Shown: positions 23,409 to 34,149 of the stretch, piece after piece
Layout of the letters: the number at the start of each line of letters is the position of its first letter
How positions within the stretch are numbered: position 1 is the first letter of the stretch
Origin: Lucifuga dentata
Lineage: Eukaryota; Chordata; Actinopteri; Ophidiiformes; Bythitidae
Direction: 5' to 3'
Length of the DNA: 64,000 nt
Assembly (NCBI GenBank): GCA_014773175.1
Contig: VXCM01002073.1
Location: 55,597 to 119,596, forward strand
Translations under genes and position numbers: made by a program
The notes under the pieces: generated by a model
The model's input: only the letters and a program-made list of their open reading frames with translations
Databases searched by the model: none
What the model was told of the DNA's origin: nothing

Positions 23409-24212
23409 GAATCAATGCAAAGTCAAAGAACCTGATTATGATGAGCTGTCAGAGTCGCTTAGAGCCACAGGGTTTAAAACAAACTGAAACACAAACCCAA
23501 GACGTGGGAATAGCATGGAACCCTACCAGACCCAAGTAGTCTGGATATAATTTGCACCTGTACTATATAGACGTGTGAAGATGTTGAGTCCTTCACTCAG
23601 AGTTCATGAGTCTGACTGAGTCACTGAGTTTACAAAGCCCTACATGCAGATTTATCCAGACATTTTGCAATATTAAAATAAATTTGGAGGACTCTGCAGC
23701 CTTGGTGGAGATACAAGCTCACTGCCTGCTGTTTAGTATCTCCGTGTATCACCAAACTAAACTGTTGCTCATTTATTGTATGTCGGATGTAAAGTAAATC
23801 TGACTTTCATCAGTGAAAAACACAAGCAGATCATCTTTTTTCCATTTCCCTTGTGCTGAAAACTTACCATCTATTTTTCCTTTCACCTTTTTTTTTTTTT
23901 TTTNCCTTTTTTTTTTTTTTTGTTTAAATGTCTTTTTCCCTCGTTTATCGATGACCCGCTCAAGTCTGATGTTGGCACCGCTGATCGACTCCTCTTTGCC
24001 AATCTTCTCGAAAATTTCCCTCCTCTTCTTGTCCAAGGACATTTGTGGTTTTCGTAATGGAGGGCGAGGGCGAGTATCGGCCCTCCGCACCCCTGATTTA
24101 TGTGGTATGAGGGGTTTAGTGGATAAATATTAAAACACGGTTGCTGTAATGGCTGCCAGCAATAACAGGCTGACTGGTTTCCTGTGTGGGGTTAGATTAC
24201 CTCCTTTACTGT
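23409..24212. other. Gene-free stretch with two T tracts around an N
   Basis: CCT(n), N at 23904, then CCT(n) again at about 23887-23921, so the sequence next to the N is again duplicated. The two overlapping ~105-codon frames on opposite strands across this tract are spurious. Confidence 0.55.
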
Positions 24213-24221
24213 GAGAGAGAG

Positions 24222-24254
<33 letters not shown>
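24213..24254. repeat. GA microsatellite
   Basis: GA repeat with one GC interruption near its start. Confidence 0.95.
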
Positions 24255-24257
<3 letters not shown>

Positions 24258-24344
24258 GAATGGACAGATCAGAGGGCCAAAGAGAACAAACAGAGGTGTG
24301 AAGTAAAGTTTACTTTAGTACTGTAAGGACAGCGTTTCTTCCTT

Positions 24345-24367
24345 CTATCCCTCCTTCTTTCCTATGC

Positions 24368-24410
<43 letters not shown>

Positions 24411-24435
24411 TNCTATCCCTCCTTCTTTCCTATGC

Positions 24436-24478
<43 letters not shown>

Positions 24479-24489
24479 TATTTCTTTCT
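24345..24489. repeat. CTTT microsatellite with N-flanking duplication
   Basis: CTATCCCTCCTTCTTTCC plus a CTTT array occurs twice (24345-24411 and 24413-24479) around N at 24412. The second copy is probably an assembly duplicate. Confidence 0.9.
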
Positions 24490-25143
24490 TTTTCAATTTC
24501 AGCTGATCACAAAGTATGAAAATTCCCAAAACTGGAGAGCTGATGTCTTTCCAACAATGAAATATTTCCATTTTATTTTGCTTTGCTGCCTTCTTTTCTC
24601 CTTTCCTTCTTATTATCTTTCTTTGTTTCTTGGATTTATTTTTTGGCTAAGTGCTTTTACTACACTAATATTTCCGCTTAAAGTGCTGCCTCGTTTCAGC
24701 TTAATGACAGAATAACATAATATGTAAAGGTGTATATCTAAATGTTAAATCATTTGCTTGGCCTGTAGATGAGTTTGTAATCCGTCTTCTGATGTGAAAG
24801 CAGGAAAATCCCTAAAAGAACAGTTGAAGCTTTTTCAGCATCATGTGCATTCAGAACATTTCTAGAATAAATGTGAGAGCAAAAACCAACAAAAAAGACC
24901 TTAATTTCACTGTAAAAAAGAACATGCTTCCTGCTGTCAAATGTGTGTCAGACCATCTCTTTTTACAATTTATTTCACAAAGCTTACCTGCTTCACCTTC
25001 AGGTTGTCAGCATGGAGAGTTTATTTTTCAAGGAACAGGTCAGGCTTTCTTTCTTTCTTTTGCATCTTTTTCTTTTTCCTTATATTGCCTTCATTCATTT
25101 TTTTCACTTTTTGTCCCCTTCTTTCCCCTCTTCTTTCTTTATG
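24490..25143. other. Gene-free, T-rich stretch
   Basis: Three overlapping frames at 24843-25212 are Phe/Leu-rich readings of pyrimidine-rich DNA. Nothing is assigned. Confidence 0.5.
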
Positions 25144-25342
25144 GTCCCAGGAGAAGACAGATCTTACAGAGAAAATAAAATGAACATGTCTTTTACAACT
25201 GTTAGAAGGTGAAATATTGAGTTTTAAGGTGGGTGTATCACCTGGAAATTTGATTTTGACAGGTTAGGGGACTTGAAGGTTTGCAGGAAAATTAAAATAT
25301 GGTTTTATGTTTTGGAAATTGGTGTCAGTAACGTAACGTAAC
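25144..25342 (-). mobile_element. AGGACC element, internal fragment
   Basis: CCCAGGAGAAGACAG, TTAGAAGGTGAAATATTGAG, TTTTAAGGTGGGTGTATCAC and TATGTTTTGGAAATTGGTG are inverse to family landmarks (CACCCACCTTAAAA, CATAAAACCG). The terminal AGGACC ends are missing on both sides, so no TTAA can be read. Confidence 0.7.
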
Positions 25343-25573
25343 AACATTTTTGATGGCTTTGTCAAAAGTTAGCGTTCTATGTTGTACCTGTAAGTACTGT
25401 AAGTGTCAATACTTAGCTGGCTAGCTAGCTAGCCGGCAGCAGCTCACATACAACATTGGCATTGCTAGCTGGCATTATGAAAGCGCTCGCCACTTCCTGC
25501 CACCAGAGGGCAACATCAACCTATTTAAATCTTCCAACTCTCTTTTTATTTCTCTGAAAACGAAATATGGCTG

Positions 25574-25605
<32 letters not shown>

Positions 25606-26737
25606 TTTTCCTTCATTTTTTGCTCTGTAAATATGGCGTTCTGGCAGCCTTCATAATCTTTCTCAAACTCTCCTGCACTCCCAATCAATGGTTTGCGAAC
25701 CACAGCCTTAATAAACTGAATCCTGACACATAAGGACATCTACTGAGTTTGTCCAACTCAAAATAGGGATGAAAAAAAAAGTAATATTCCCCAACTGCGC
25801 TATCAGTTTCAGTATGCAGTGTGTGTTTTAACAGTTAGTGCTTCTAAAAATGAATAATAAAACAGAGAGTCTAAATGTAAAAAGATCACATCGCATTCCC
25901 TTTGTTCCTTTGGGAAAATGTGATATTTTCATGATCACAACGACTTTAACCAACATTAACTGTGTAAGAGTTTGTATTGGCACAGACCTGAAACCTAATA
26001 AGGCTTCACAGTGTGTAATAATGACACACAAGGTGAAAGGACAACAGGATCTCATAGTGTAAAAGGACAGTGAAGGATGTATTTAGGAACCACAGACTGC
26101 ACATTTTACTCAGAGTTGGTGGTTCTCAGATTTTCAGGCTTCTGACCCCTAAAAATGAAGCACTGTCTACTTGTGCCCCCTTGTCCCTTGTTGCATATGA
26201 GCAGTTCAAGTTTTTACTTCTCAAATGGTTTCATTTGAATATTTTCAGAGGCCCGGAGAGGTAAAACTATCTATAATACAATATTATACTACCTAAAACA
26301 AAGATTAGCAAAAAGACAGAAAAAATAAACAGAACTTTTTGTAGCAGAAGTATGATTTTTCTTCTTTCCAATCTCAATCATCTTGTGGTACCTCATCTTG
26401 TGACTTTTATCAGTGATGGAGGAAGAATTCACATCCTTTACTTGAGTACAAATTCTCATGAAGGATTTTAAGAAATATTGCTTTTCGCTTAGCTAAATGT
26501 ACAGAAGTGTTAACAGCAAATGGTACAGAAAGTCATGACCCATGCACCGTAGCTAGAAAAGGTAAGCTAGCTTAGCCTTCATTGCATCTTGCTGTGTGAT
26601 GTTTCTCCTGCTTGTCATTTGGAGCTCAGCTAATGTGACAGACATCTTTCAGCGAATTTTACTCTTAGCTCTGTTCAAACAAACCACACGGGAGCTTCAT
26701 TCATTTATTAAAGACGCGATGCGGATGCGCGCGGTGA
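25343..26737. other. Gene-free stretch with a GT microsatellite
   Basis: GT repeat at 25577-25605. Frames at 25828-26062 overlap on both strands with no recognisable motif. Confidence 0.5.
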
Positions 26738-27005
26738 AATGGACCATCTGCACATTCTGGCATTCACGGTTCTCATGCTGGGATCCCCACTTCTTTGTTT
26801 TGGTCTTCTTTCTCACCTTCACATATTTATGTAGATTTTTCTACTTCATGTGATGGTAATGTTCATCAAACCCCAGAATACGGGCTACCTCCTGCCAGGA
26901 ATTGGCAGCCATTTGGCAGTCTTTATAATCCTTCATGTAGGAACCACATGGATGCTGGTACTTCCTCACCACCTCTGCCAGTCGCTCGTCAAAATTGTTC
27001 ACCAT
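26738..27005 (-). pseudogene. MADF-domain gene relic, probably transposon-associated
   Basis: From an ATG at 27005-27003 the minus strand reads MVNNFDERLAEVVRKYQHPC, then MKDYKDCQMAANSWQEVARI and LGFDEHYHHMK. An in-frame TAG at about 26841 follows, then KNLHKYVKVRKKTKTKKWG in the same frame. The YKD, W-x-x-(I/V)A-x-x-L/I-G and WKNLRxxY-x-(R/K)-x-(R/K)KK spacing is that of the MADF DNA-binding domain (Adf-1 type, Myb/SANT-like). The stop falls exactly where the conserved Trp of WKNLR is expected. MADF proteins of this kind accompany PIF/Harbinger transposons in fish; no such transposase is visible nearby. The domain call is from motifs, the transposon link is inference. Confidence 0.65.
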
Positions 27006-27040
27006 TATTTATTTCTCTCTCTCTCTCTCTCCCTCCCCTT
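27006..27040. repeat. CT microsatellite upstream of the MADF relic
   Basis: TCTC run at about 27013-27032. The two overlapping plus-strand frames at 26795-27290 are antisense to the MADF relic and spurious. Confidence 0.85.
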
Positions 27041-27430
27041 CCTCTGTGCCTCTTTGCTTGGCCAGTCATCAATAAAGGCCTATTACATCACGTGGATAAC
27101 CTGTTTTTCCAATTTTGATTGTGCGGGACCTCATGATCAACCCTCATACACATTTTGCAGCATTTGGCTGCAATTTCTCACAATTTCTGTGTGCCAATTG
27201 TCACAGCTGTGTCCCATGTTAAGCATAAACCAGCCTTATTCAACAGCTGCAGAGCATAAAAAAAAAGTTAATGTTAAATATACTGCATAGCCACTGTCAA
27301 AAACAATCTAACCTCACTATGAGCTAGTTGGCTGAAAATAAAAAAGCCCTTCCAAACTGGCTGTAGGTGTCTCGTCTGGTCCAAAAAAAACAAAAAACAA
27401 AACAAAACTCTGAAGTGGTTAATTTATGTC

Positions 27431-27708
27431 TGAACATGATCTGCACAAGTTCCAAACCAACTGTTTGGCAAATTATTGCTCTATTATTTGATCTAGAACT
27501 GTTATTAATTTTAAGTAAATTACACCTTTTATTAGCCATAGCAAAGCAAATAGTTGTGAAAAGATCATAACGTGACCTGCATAACTTCCAAACCAACTAC
27601 AGGGTGAATTATTGATCTATTAAATGAGAGAAGGGGGTTGCTAACATTAAGTAAATCACACCTTACGTTAGCCATAACAAACCGAACGGATGCTGTGAAA
27701 AGGTCATA
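27431..27708 (+). repeat. Diverged ~138-bp tandem duplication
   Basis: Unit A (27431-27567) and unit B (27568-27708) share, in order, CTGCA(C/T)AA(G/C)TTCCAAACC, AACTAC/AACTGT, AATTATTG(C/A)TCTATTA, TTAAGTAAAT(T/C)ACACCTT, TTAGCCATA(G/A)CAAA and GTGAAAAG(A/G)TCAT. Similarity is roughly three-quarters by eye. Confidence 0.75.
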
Positions 27709-27854
27709 TCAGTTTTATCTAACAGGTCTTCAGATTAACATGTTGAAGGTTCACATGTGGTTGTCTTAAATAAATTCAAATTCAGTGTTTTGCCTCGAAT
27801 CAGGAGTGAATGATGACTACAACTAGATAAGTACACCAACTCCAACAAGTAGGT

Positions 27855-28035
27855 TATGTTTGTTTTTTTTATTAGCAGGATATCTCAAGAAATGATGGAC
27901 AGATTTGCATGAAATTTGGGGGACAGATAGATAATGTCACGAGGAAGAATTGATACAGTTTTGGAGGTGATCTAGATCATAATCTGGATCGAGGATCCAG
28001 AACAAATTTACAACCTTGGAGGTATGCCCTCTTGA
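27855..28035 (+). repeat. Dispersed repeat fragment (GCAGGATATCTCAA type)
   Basis: TATTAGCAGGATATCTCAAG, GATTTGCATGAAATTTGGGG, GACAGATAGATAATGTCACG and GATCTAGATC words match a repeat I know from fish and other vertebrates. The family is not identified with certainty. Confidence 0.45.
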
Positions 28036-28794
28036 AGTGCCTTCTTTTTACCTTTTGTCTTGTTATCCTGGCACACTAAACTTTTTCCTATTTTGAGTTT
28101 GCTGCTCCCTTCCTTCCTGACATTTCTGACCAATGAGCAGAGCGAACGTTCTCACATGACTTGTTGAAACCAAAGCAAACGTTGAATGCAACATCGTGAC
28201 AGTTTAGCCCCCGATCCATACCAGAGCAAACAAATTGTACATCAGCAAAACACTCTTAACTTCATGCCTGTGCAGACTTCTCGCTTAACGGGAAAAATGT
28301 GAAACTAAGATGCACTGAAATGCATTATAAGCCAATGAAAACCTGCATTCCTGAGTGTGAAATGAGTGCGGGGTGCAGTTGGGCGTGCGCGCTGTAGGGA
28401 TTCTCGGGTGTAAACACGCACTCAGCTTGGTTTACGTGTTGGCCGGCCTGAGGATCCTGTCAGGCATGAAGCATGTGAGAACCGTAGGAACAGACTTACA
28501 CGCCTTAACAAAGCATGTTCCAAATCCCCCCCCCCCCCCNCACAGCCACCCGCGCACAAACAGCAGGATTATCAATAAGAAAAATATGCTGACAGCCTGA
28601 AGGTGGAGGTCATATATTACAAACACACACACACACACACTTAATGCACAAACACAGCTTTACTGCAGGCAGATGAAGAGTGTGTTGTTCATGAAGCCCA
28701 TTAGTCTCACATGCATTATGTACATATATGCGTGTGAAATACAGGTAGATTAAGTTACACACAGTAATGATGGGGTTTGATATTACATGCAATC

Positions 28795-28846
<52 letters not shown>

Positions 28847-29465
28847 CACACACAAAATCCATTTATAAAACTACAGCTTTGATGCACTGTACTTTAATTT
28901 TTAACTTTAACTTTCCATTTTGAAGACTTTCTATATTTCCCCCATTGCATTTCAGAGCAAAACTCTCTCTCTCTAGCAAAACCTAAAGTTAACTAAAGAC
29001 ACTAGACATGACACAGACAAGGTCAAAGGTCACTCGTTCACCAGTAGGATCCGAAACTCAACACTGAAATGACAAGGCAGTGAAACAAGAGCATCAAATC
29101 CGGATGATTAGATGGTGAGTCTCTGTAGGTGTTTGCAGTAATAAAGTAATATCTTAAAGGGGAAATGGTAGCATTTTATAAATGAAAGAAGATTAGAAAA
29201 TGATGAGTCATAAGCTCGTTCTGGCTGATGGCAGACATTCCCACAGCCAGAAACGACGAGTACCTTCAGGTCTACCAGATATTTATTTATCTATTTATTT
29301 TCCATTTCTTACTTTTGTCATTTCTCCCTTTCATCGTCTCTTGACTTCTGTCCTTGCTTTTGTCCTTCTGTCTTTCCTTATTTCCTTCCTTCCTTCCTTT
29401 CTTATTTCTTCCTTGTTCCATCTTTCATTCATGCTTATTTTCCTTCTTGAATTGAACTGAAAACA
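28036..29465. other. Gene-free stretch with poly-C/N and CA repeats
   Basis: Poly-C at 28527-28540 ending in N (28540), CA at 28621-28641 and a long CA run at 28798-28854. A CCTT-rich patch lies at 29371-29402. Frames in the area translate these repeats. Confidence 0.6.
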
Positions 29466-29469
29466 TTAA

Positions 29470-29510
29470 AGGACCACACCACCCATTTTGCATGTTTCAG
29501 CCTAATATAT
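29470..29510. mobile_element. AGGACC element, terminal stub
   Basis: After TTAA (29466-29469) come AGGACCACACCACCC and TGCATGTTTCAGCCTAATAT. At 29511 the sequence changes abruptly into a LINE-tail-like repeat. Only the first ~41 bases of the element remain. Confidence 0.75.
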
Positions 29511-29640
29511 TGCTATTTATATAGCACCATTCAAACACAAAGGCAATTCAAAGTGCTTTACACAAACAAAATGCCTTAAAACAACATTTAAAACAATAAT
29601 AATAACAAAATAAAGCAACATTTAAAAACCAAGACAAAGC
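29511..29640 (-). mobile_element. LINE/SINE 3' tail, antisense
   Basis: CTATTTATATAGCACCATTC, then AATTCAAAGTGCTTTACACA and an A-rich stretch, is the antisense of the AAAGTGCTATATAAAT type tail of several fish LINE families (compare the sense copy at 52200). Confidence 0.55.
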
Positions 29641-30014
29641 AAATTCATTCATTGCAGACCCACAGCAACACTCGAACATTTATCTACCTTTAAACCATCA
29701 TATGTACTTCATAATACAGTTCATATCTTAGTTACCTGTCGCTAACCCAACATTCAAGCTGTTGTTAAATGCCATAATAGTAGAAGTTCATTATGGAGGC
29801 TTGTTTTGCCTTCATCCCACATCAGCTCATCATTTTAATACCTGCAGAAAAAACATGATCAGTAGTAGACCAGGAGAGCAAATGACTAAAATTCTACCTC
29901 CCAAAAACTAAACCTTGTTAAAATCAACTGCACCTGTGTTTGATATAGCATCAGTCATATTACCTGAGCTTATACTGTAGTTTACCTTAGCTTAGGGCTC
30001 CCTCCCACAGGAAG
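29641..30014. other. Gene-free stretch, nothing assigned
   Basis: AT-rich sequence without a recognised repeat or coding frame. Confidence 0.45.
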
Positions 30015-30112
30015 TAAAGAAAAGTCAATCAAGTTATTTATAAGCACATTTAAAAACAACAAAGTTGACCAAAGTGCTGCATAGCTATTAAAAAAAAAAC
30101 CCAAAACAAATA
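30015..30112 (-). mobile_element. LINE 3' tail fragment, antisense
   Basis: GTCAATCAAGTTATTTATAA, GCACATTTAAAAACAACAAA and ACCAAAGTGCTGCATAGC match the antisense tail of a common fish LINE. Confidence 0.5.
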
Positions 30113-30206
30113 AATACAACCAATAGAGAAATAAAAGGCAAGGCAAGTTTATTTATGTAGAACATTTCATACAGAAGGAAATTCAGAGTGCTTTACATAT
30201 ACATAT

Positions 30207-30717
30207 TGTGATGGCCTAGACCAGAAAAAGACTCAAATGCAGGATTCAAAAAACAGTCACAGAGTAAAGTTCAAAAATCCACAGTTTAATGACGGCTTCA
30301 CAGGTCATACACAGGTGGGCAGTCAGAGCAGATAAGGGGCAGACAAAAAGGCACAATCCAGAAAACAGTCCAAACAGTCCAGGTAAACCAAAAGCAGATA
30401 AATCCAACAGAGAATCAAGCTTAAATCCAAGTCAAAACAGGCAAAGGTCATACACAAGAAATCTCAAGAGAAAACACTGAAACAAAACGCTGGAAAGCTT
30501 GACTACACGGAGTAACAAGACAATCTGGCAGAGAACAAAGGAACTGTAGGTAGTATAAGTAGAGAGGTGAGTGATTAGCAGATTGGACTCAGGTGATGCT
30601 GAAAACTGGCGGGAAACTAGAACAAGGACAGGAAGTAAAACTAACAGAACAACAAGGAGAACCAGTTAACAAAATAAAACAGGAAATGATTAGACAGAGT
30701 CCAAACGAGTCATCACA
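30207..30717. mobile_element. Probable solo LTR, TG...CA ends, 5-bp CATAT flanks
   Basis: It begins TGTGATGGCC and ends GTCATCACA, so the ends are inverse (TGTGATG / CATCACA) and carry the TG...CA of LTRs. CATAT flanks both sides (30202-30206 and 30718-30722), consistent with a 5-bp target duplication but lying in a CATATA repeat, which weakens the evidence. The 511-bp body resembles LTRs of fish Gypsy-like elements in reverse orientation (AAAATAAAACAGGAAATG). No gag or pol is present. Short frames inside are not genes. Confidence 0.6.
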
Positions 30718-30883
30718 CATATACATATACATATACATAACAACAGGAATAAGAACAATACAAATAGAAAGACTGAAAGAGGCAGTTGAAATTAATAAAA
30801 CTTTAAAATACATAAAATTAGATAAAAGTGAGAGACGTTTAAAAGGCAGAATAAGGCATAAATATTATAAAGTGGAGCTTTAA

Positions 30884-31488
30884 AGGACCATACCATCCAT
30901 TTTGCATGTTTGAGCCTAATATATTCAATTTTCATACATGTTACATTACTGATAATCATTTCCCAAAGGATAAAACCGTATTTCAGTTTTCCTGATATTT
31001 TGCAAAACCTCTTAATCTTCCAAACTCAAATATTCAATCAATACACCCACCTTTAAAATCCATGTTTCTCCTGCTAATAATTATGCAATATTATGAAGTC
31101 ATGGTCATTTAAATTTTTCGATAGACTCAGGTCTTCTTTTGGGACTATATTCCCTGGTGGAGACATACATTCACTCTATGCTTTTTATGCTTTTTATTGC
31201 ACTTACACGCTAAAATTAAGAAACTTTGAAAAAAAATAAAACCTTAATACACGTCTTGTTTGCAATGATGGATTACCTATCCCAAGAACGTTTCAAATAT
31301 CAACAAGTTGATTTTAGTAGTGTATTAGAATGAACTGAAACCAATGACGGGCTGGAAGATAGGATTTTTTTTTTTTTTTTTTTTTAACTCACTGTTCTAG
31401 TAGTATGCTTTGGGAAATGATTGTTATGTTAAGTGTATGAAAATTGAATATATTAGGCTCAAACATGCAAAATGGGTTGTATGGTCCT
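30884..31488 (+). mobile_element. AGGACC element, full-length, TTAA on both sides
   Basis: TTAA at 30880-30883 and 31489-31492. Starts AGGACCATACCATCC, ends GTTGTATGGTCCT. The first and last ~85 bases are inverse copies, sharing TGCATGTTTGAGCCTAATAT and TTTCCCAAAG. Forward-side landmarks: GATAAAACCGTATTTCAG, CCTCTTAATCTTCCAAA, GGGACTATATTCCCTGG, CATACATTCACTC. Length 605 bp. No coding capacity. This is the best-preserved full copy and a good reference. Confidence 0.9.
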
Positions 31489-31700
31489 TTAAGATTTAAT
31501 TAAAAGCCATGGCAAACAGATGTGTCTTCAGTTTAGATTTAAAAGTAGTCAGCATTGTCTCTAGTCTGAGATCTTCAGGTTTGCTCCAGATGTGAGCAGC
31601 ACAGAAGCTAAAAGCAGCTTCACCATATTTAATACTAAAACACAATAAAACACCAAAGACAGCAATAAAACATGGTGTTAAGACAAAATGAAGCAGAAAT

Positions 31701-32000
31701 CAAATGTCAGACTGGTTTTAAAAGGCCAAGGAGAATATTGCACTGGATGAGCAGCTTTCATCACAAATAATGGAAAGAATGCAAAGAATTAAACACGTCC
31801 ACGCCCTTATGATTTAGGTAGCAACATGACTTTTTCCTCCAGCGTGACCTTTGACCAAACTTTACACATTTGCCCCACAGGTGGTAAGAATTAGAACATA
31901 GCAAAATTGCCTTGCATTTTTCTTTTCATCCATGAAGCAAGTTTGTTTACATCATAACCGCATGGAGTCACTAGTGTGGATATAGAATTTTAGTCTTTCA
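31701..32000. other. Short unassigned spacer
   Basis: Unique-looking sequence between the LINE relic and the next AGGACC element. Confidence 0.4.
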
Positions 32001-32004
32001 TTAA

Positions 32005-32657
32005 AGGGCCATACCACCCATTTTGCATATTTGAGCCTAAAATATTCAATTTTCATACATGTTACATTACTGACAATCATTTCCCAAAGGATAAAACCGT
32101 ATTTCAGCTTTCCTGATATTTTGCAAAATCTCTTAATCTTTCAAAATCAAATATTTTTAAACAATACACCAACCTTAAAAATCCATGTTTCACCTGCTAA
32201 TAGTTATGCAGCCTTATGAAGGTTGTTTAAATTTTTCGATAAACGCAGGTTTTCTTTTGCGATTATATTCCCTGGTGGAGACATACATTCACTCTGTGCA
32301 TTTTATTGCACCTAAATGCTAAAATTACGAAACTTAAAAAAAAAACAAACCTGAATATACGTCTTGTTGGCGATGATGGATTACCTATCCCAAGAATGTT
32401 TCAAGTATCAACANACCTGAATATACGTCTTGTTGGCGATGATGGATTACCTATCCCAAGAATGTTTCAAGTATCAACAAACTGATTTTAATGGTGTATC
32501 AGAATGAACTGAAACCAATGGTGGTCTCGAAGGTAGGAAAAATCATTCTCAATTCACCGTTCCAGTAGTATGCTTTGGGAAATGATTGTCAGTAATGCAT
32601 CATGTATGAAAATTGAATGTATTAGGCTTCAACATACAAAATGGCCAGTATAGTCCT
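32005..32657 (+). mobile_element. AGGACC element, full-length copy
   Basis: TTAA at 32001-32004 on the left; TTCA (a one-base change) on the right at 32658-32661. Starts AGGGCCATACCACCC, ends CCAGTATAGTCCT. It contains GATAAAACCGTATTTCAG and the intact interior site CTGATTTTAATGG, which corresponds to the unoccupied target of the nested copy at 49954. An artefactual 65-bp duplication (32349-32479) inflates its length; corrected length is about 587 bp. Confidence 0.88.
32349..32479. other. Assembly artefact: 65-bp duplication around one N
   Basis: 32349-32413 and 32415-32479 are identical, separated by N at 32414. Confidence 0.9.
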
Positions 32658-32661
32658 TTCA

Positions 32662-33213
32662 GTCACAGAAAACAAAATAAAAGTTTTGTATAAAAACTTG
32701 CAGCTGTGATGTGTTGTATATTTAATCTTTCTACATATTTTCTCGAACTATATCTCTTGTTACTAAGCAACAGGTTGACATAGTGTCTCTGTCATGAACA
32801 TGAACATTAACATTCGTCCTTTTCTGTCAGCACCTGTCGAGCCGCATCTACGCTTCCATCTCTGAAGTTAATGTTACTGTTCTCATCATCCTGCAGCTGA
32901 ATCAAACTGTGATAACACAAATCAAAAATTATGTTTTTCAGCACATCCTGTTCTGATGCTGATGCCGGATGACAGGTTCTGAAATCTGCTGTTGATAAAA
33001 TCAGCTGTTAGAAGTGAAATAAAGCAGATGAAGTGATGCAGCAGCTCCCACAGTGTTAAAAATATACTCAATATTTCTGTGTTTACTTCATTCATTTTCT
33101 TCCTTTTTTACCTTCAGCTCATCTGTAAGCATGAAAATTCTCAAATGGATGAAAGTTAAAACCCACCTATTCTGTACAAAACACTATACTAAGTATATTT
33201 TGTTTATATTTAA
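32662..33213. other. Spacer, nothing assigned
   Basis: No recognised repeat or coding frame. Confidence 0.45.
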
Positions 33214-33217
33214 ATAA

Positions 33218-33758
33218 AGGACCATACCGGCATGTTTAAGCCAAATATATAAAACCTGCATACATGTTATGTTACTAGCAACCAATTTCCAAAAATAAAA
33301 CCGTATTTTAGTTTTCCAGATATTTTTTCCAAATCCCCTAATCTTTCAAAATCAAGAGTTCAGATGATACACCCATCTTAAAATTAAACGTTTCGTCTTC
33401 TAACACTTATGCACGATTGTAGAAGGCACAGCCATTTTAATTTCTCAGCAAAAACCATCTTCTCGTGGGACTATATTTCCTGGCGGAGACATACATTGTC
33501 TACTGTGCAGCTCTGTGTTTGATTGGTTAAATAAAATTACTTCTGTGCTGGATTACTTACCTCTAACACAGTTTAAGTGTGTTGACTTTTGTAGTATACT
33601 GGAATGAACTGAAGCCAGTGGAAGTGTGGAAGGTAGGAAAAACAATTCTAAAATTTACCACTCCAGTACTATGTTTTGGGAACTGACTGTCAGTAATGTA
33701 ATGTGGAAGCAGGTTTTATGTAATGGTCTCAAACATGCACTATTGCCGGAATGTTCCT
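33218..33758 (+). mobile_element. AGGACC element, full-length copy
   Basis: Starts AGGACCATACCGGCATG after ATAA (one mismatch to TTAA). Ends GCCGGAATGTTCCT before TTAA (33759-33762). It carries ATAAAACCGTATTTTAG, CACCCATCTTAAAATTAAAC and GGGACTATATTTCCTGGCGG. Length 541 bp. It is closer to the 49542, 58444 and 61614 copies than to the 30884 copy. Confidence 0.85.
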
Positions 33759-33762
33759 TTAA

Positions 33763-34139
33763 GATCCAGGAAACAGAAACGGGTTAAACAAGCTGTTCTT
33801 ATGTCTTATGGTTCATGTTGCAATCATAGTAAAGTGGCCCTATTTTTGATTTGGTTTTCACAGAGACGTGCAAGAAATGCAAAGTCTGCTCAGCAAACTC
33901 AGGGACACGATGCCTTTACAGCTGAAAAAAAAAAAAAAACAATGTATGCACTGCTTATCGTGTTTTCCTGAAAAGACAGACTATGAACCTTGAACTGGCT
34001 GGTATCTGCTGGTATCTAAATTTTGGACAGTAAAAATCATAATTTTACCTACTCTTTGTATTTGGGTGGAAAAATATCATAAGATTTTTCATTAATCCTG
34101 CCCAGAGAAAACATCAACGTGTAGGAATGAATTGTTGGA
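33763..34139. other. Unassigned spacer
   Basis: The 82-codon frame at 33723-33971 starts inside the transposon end and has no recognisable motif. Confidence 0.4.
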
Positions 34140-34149
34140 GGTTATGTGT

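Larger units (their letters stand above)
30139..31700 (-). pseudogene. L2/CR1-type LINE relic split by two later insertions
   Basis: On the minus strand, 31638 down to about 31510 is an open frame reading AAFSFCAAHIWSKPEDLR then LTTFKSKLKTHLF. This is the C-terminus of an L2/CR1-type reverse transcriptase (AFSF-x-A, W at the usual WN site, FKSxLKTHLF). Its 3' untranslated region continues at 30718-30879 and ends with the tail at 30139-30206 (GGCAAGGCAAGTTTATTTAT, AGTGCTTTACATAT). An AGGACC element (30884-31488) and a solo LTR (30207-30717) interrupt it. Catalytic motifs are missing. The order LINE first, then LTR and MITE, follows from the nesting. Confidence 0.7.

Noticed and set aside
24345..24489. 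Apparent doubled CTTT array
   Set aside because: The copies are identical across a single N, so the doubling is treated as an assembly artefact.
26850..27290. 146-codon plus-strand frame
   Set aside because: Antisense to the MADF relic and extended through a CT microsatellite; no domain.
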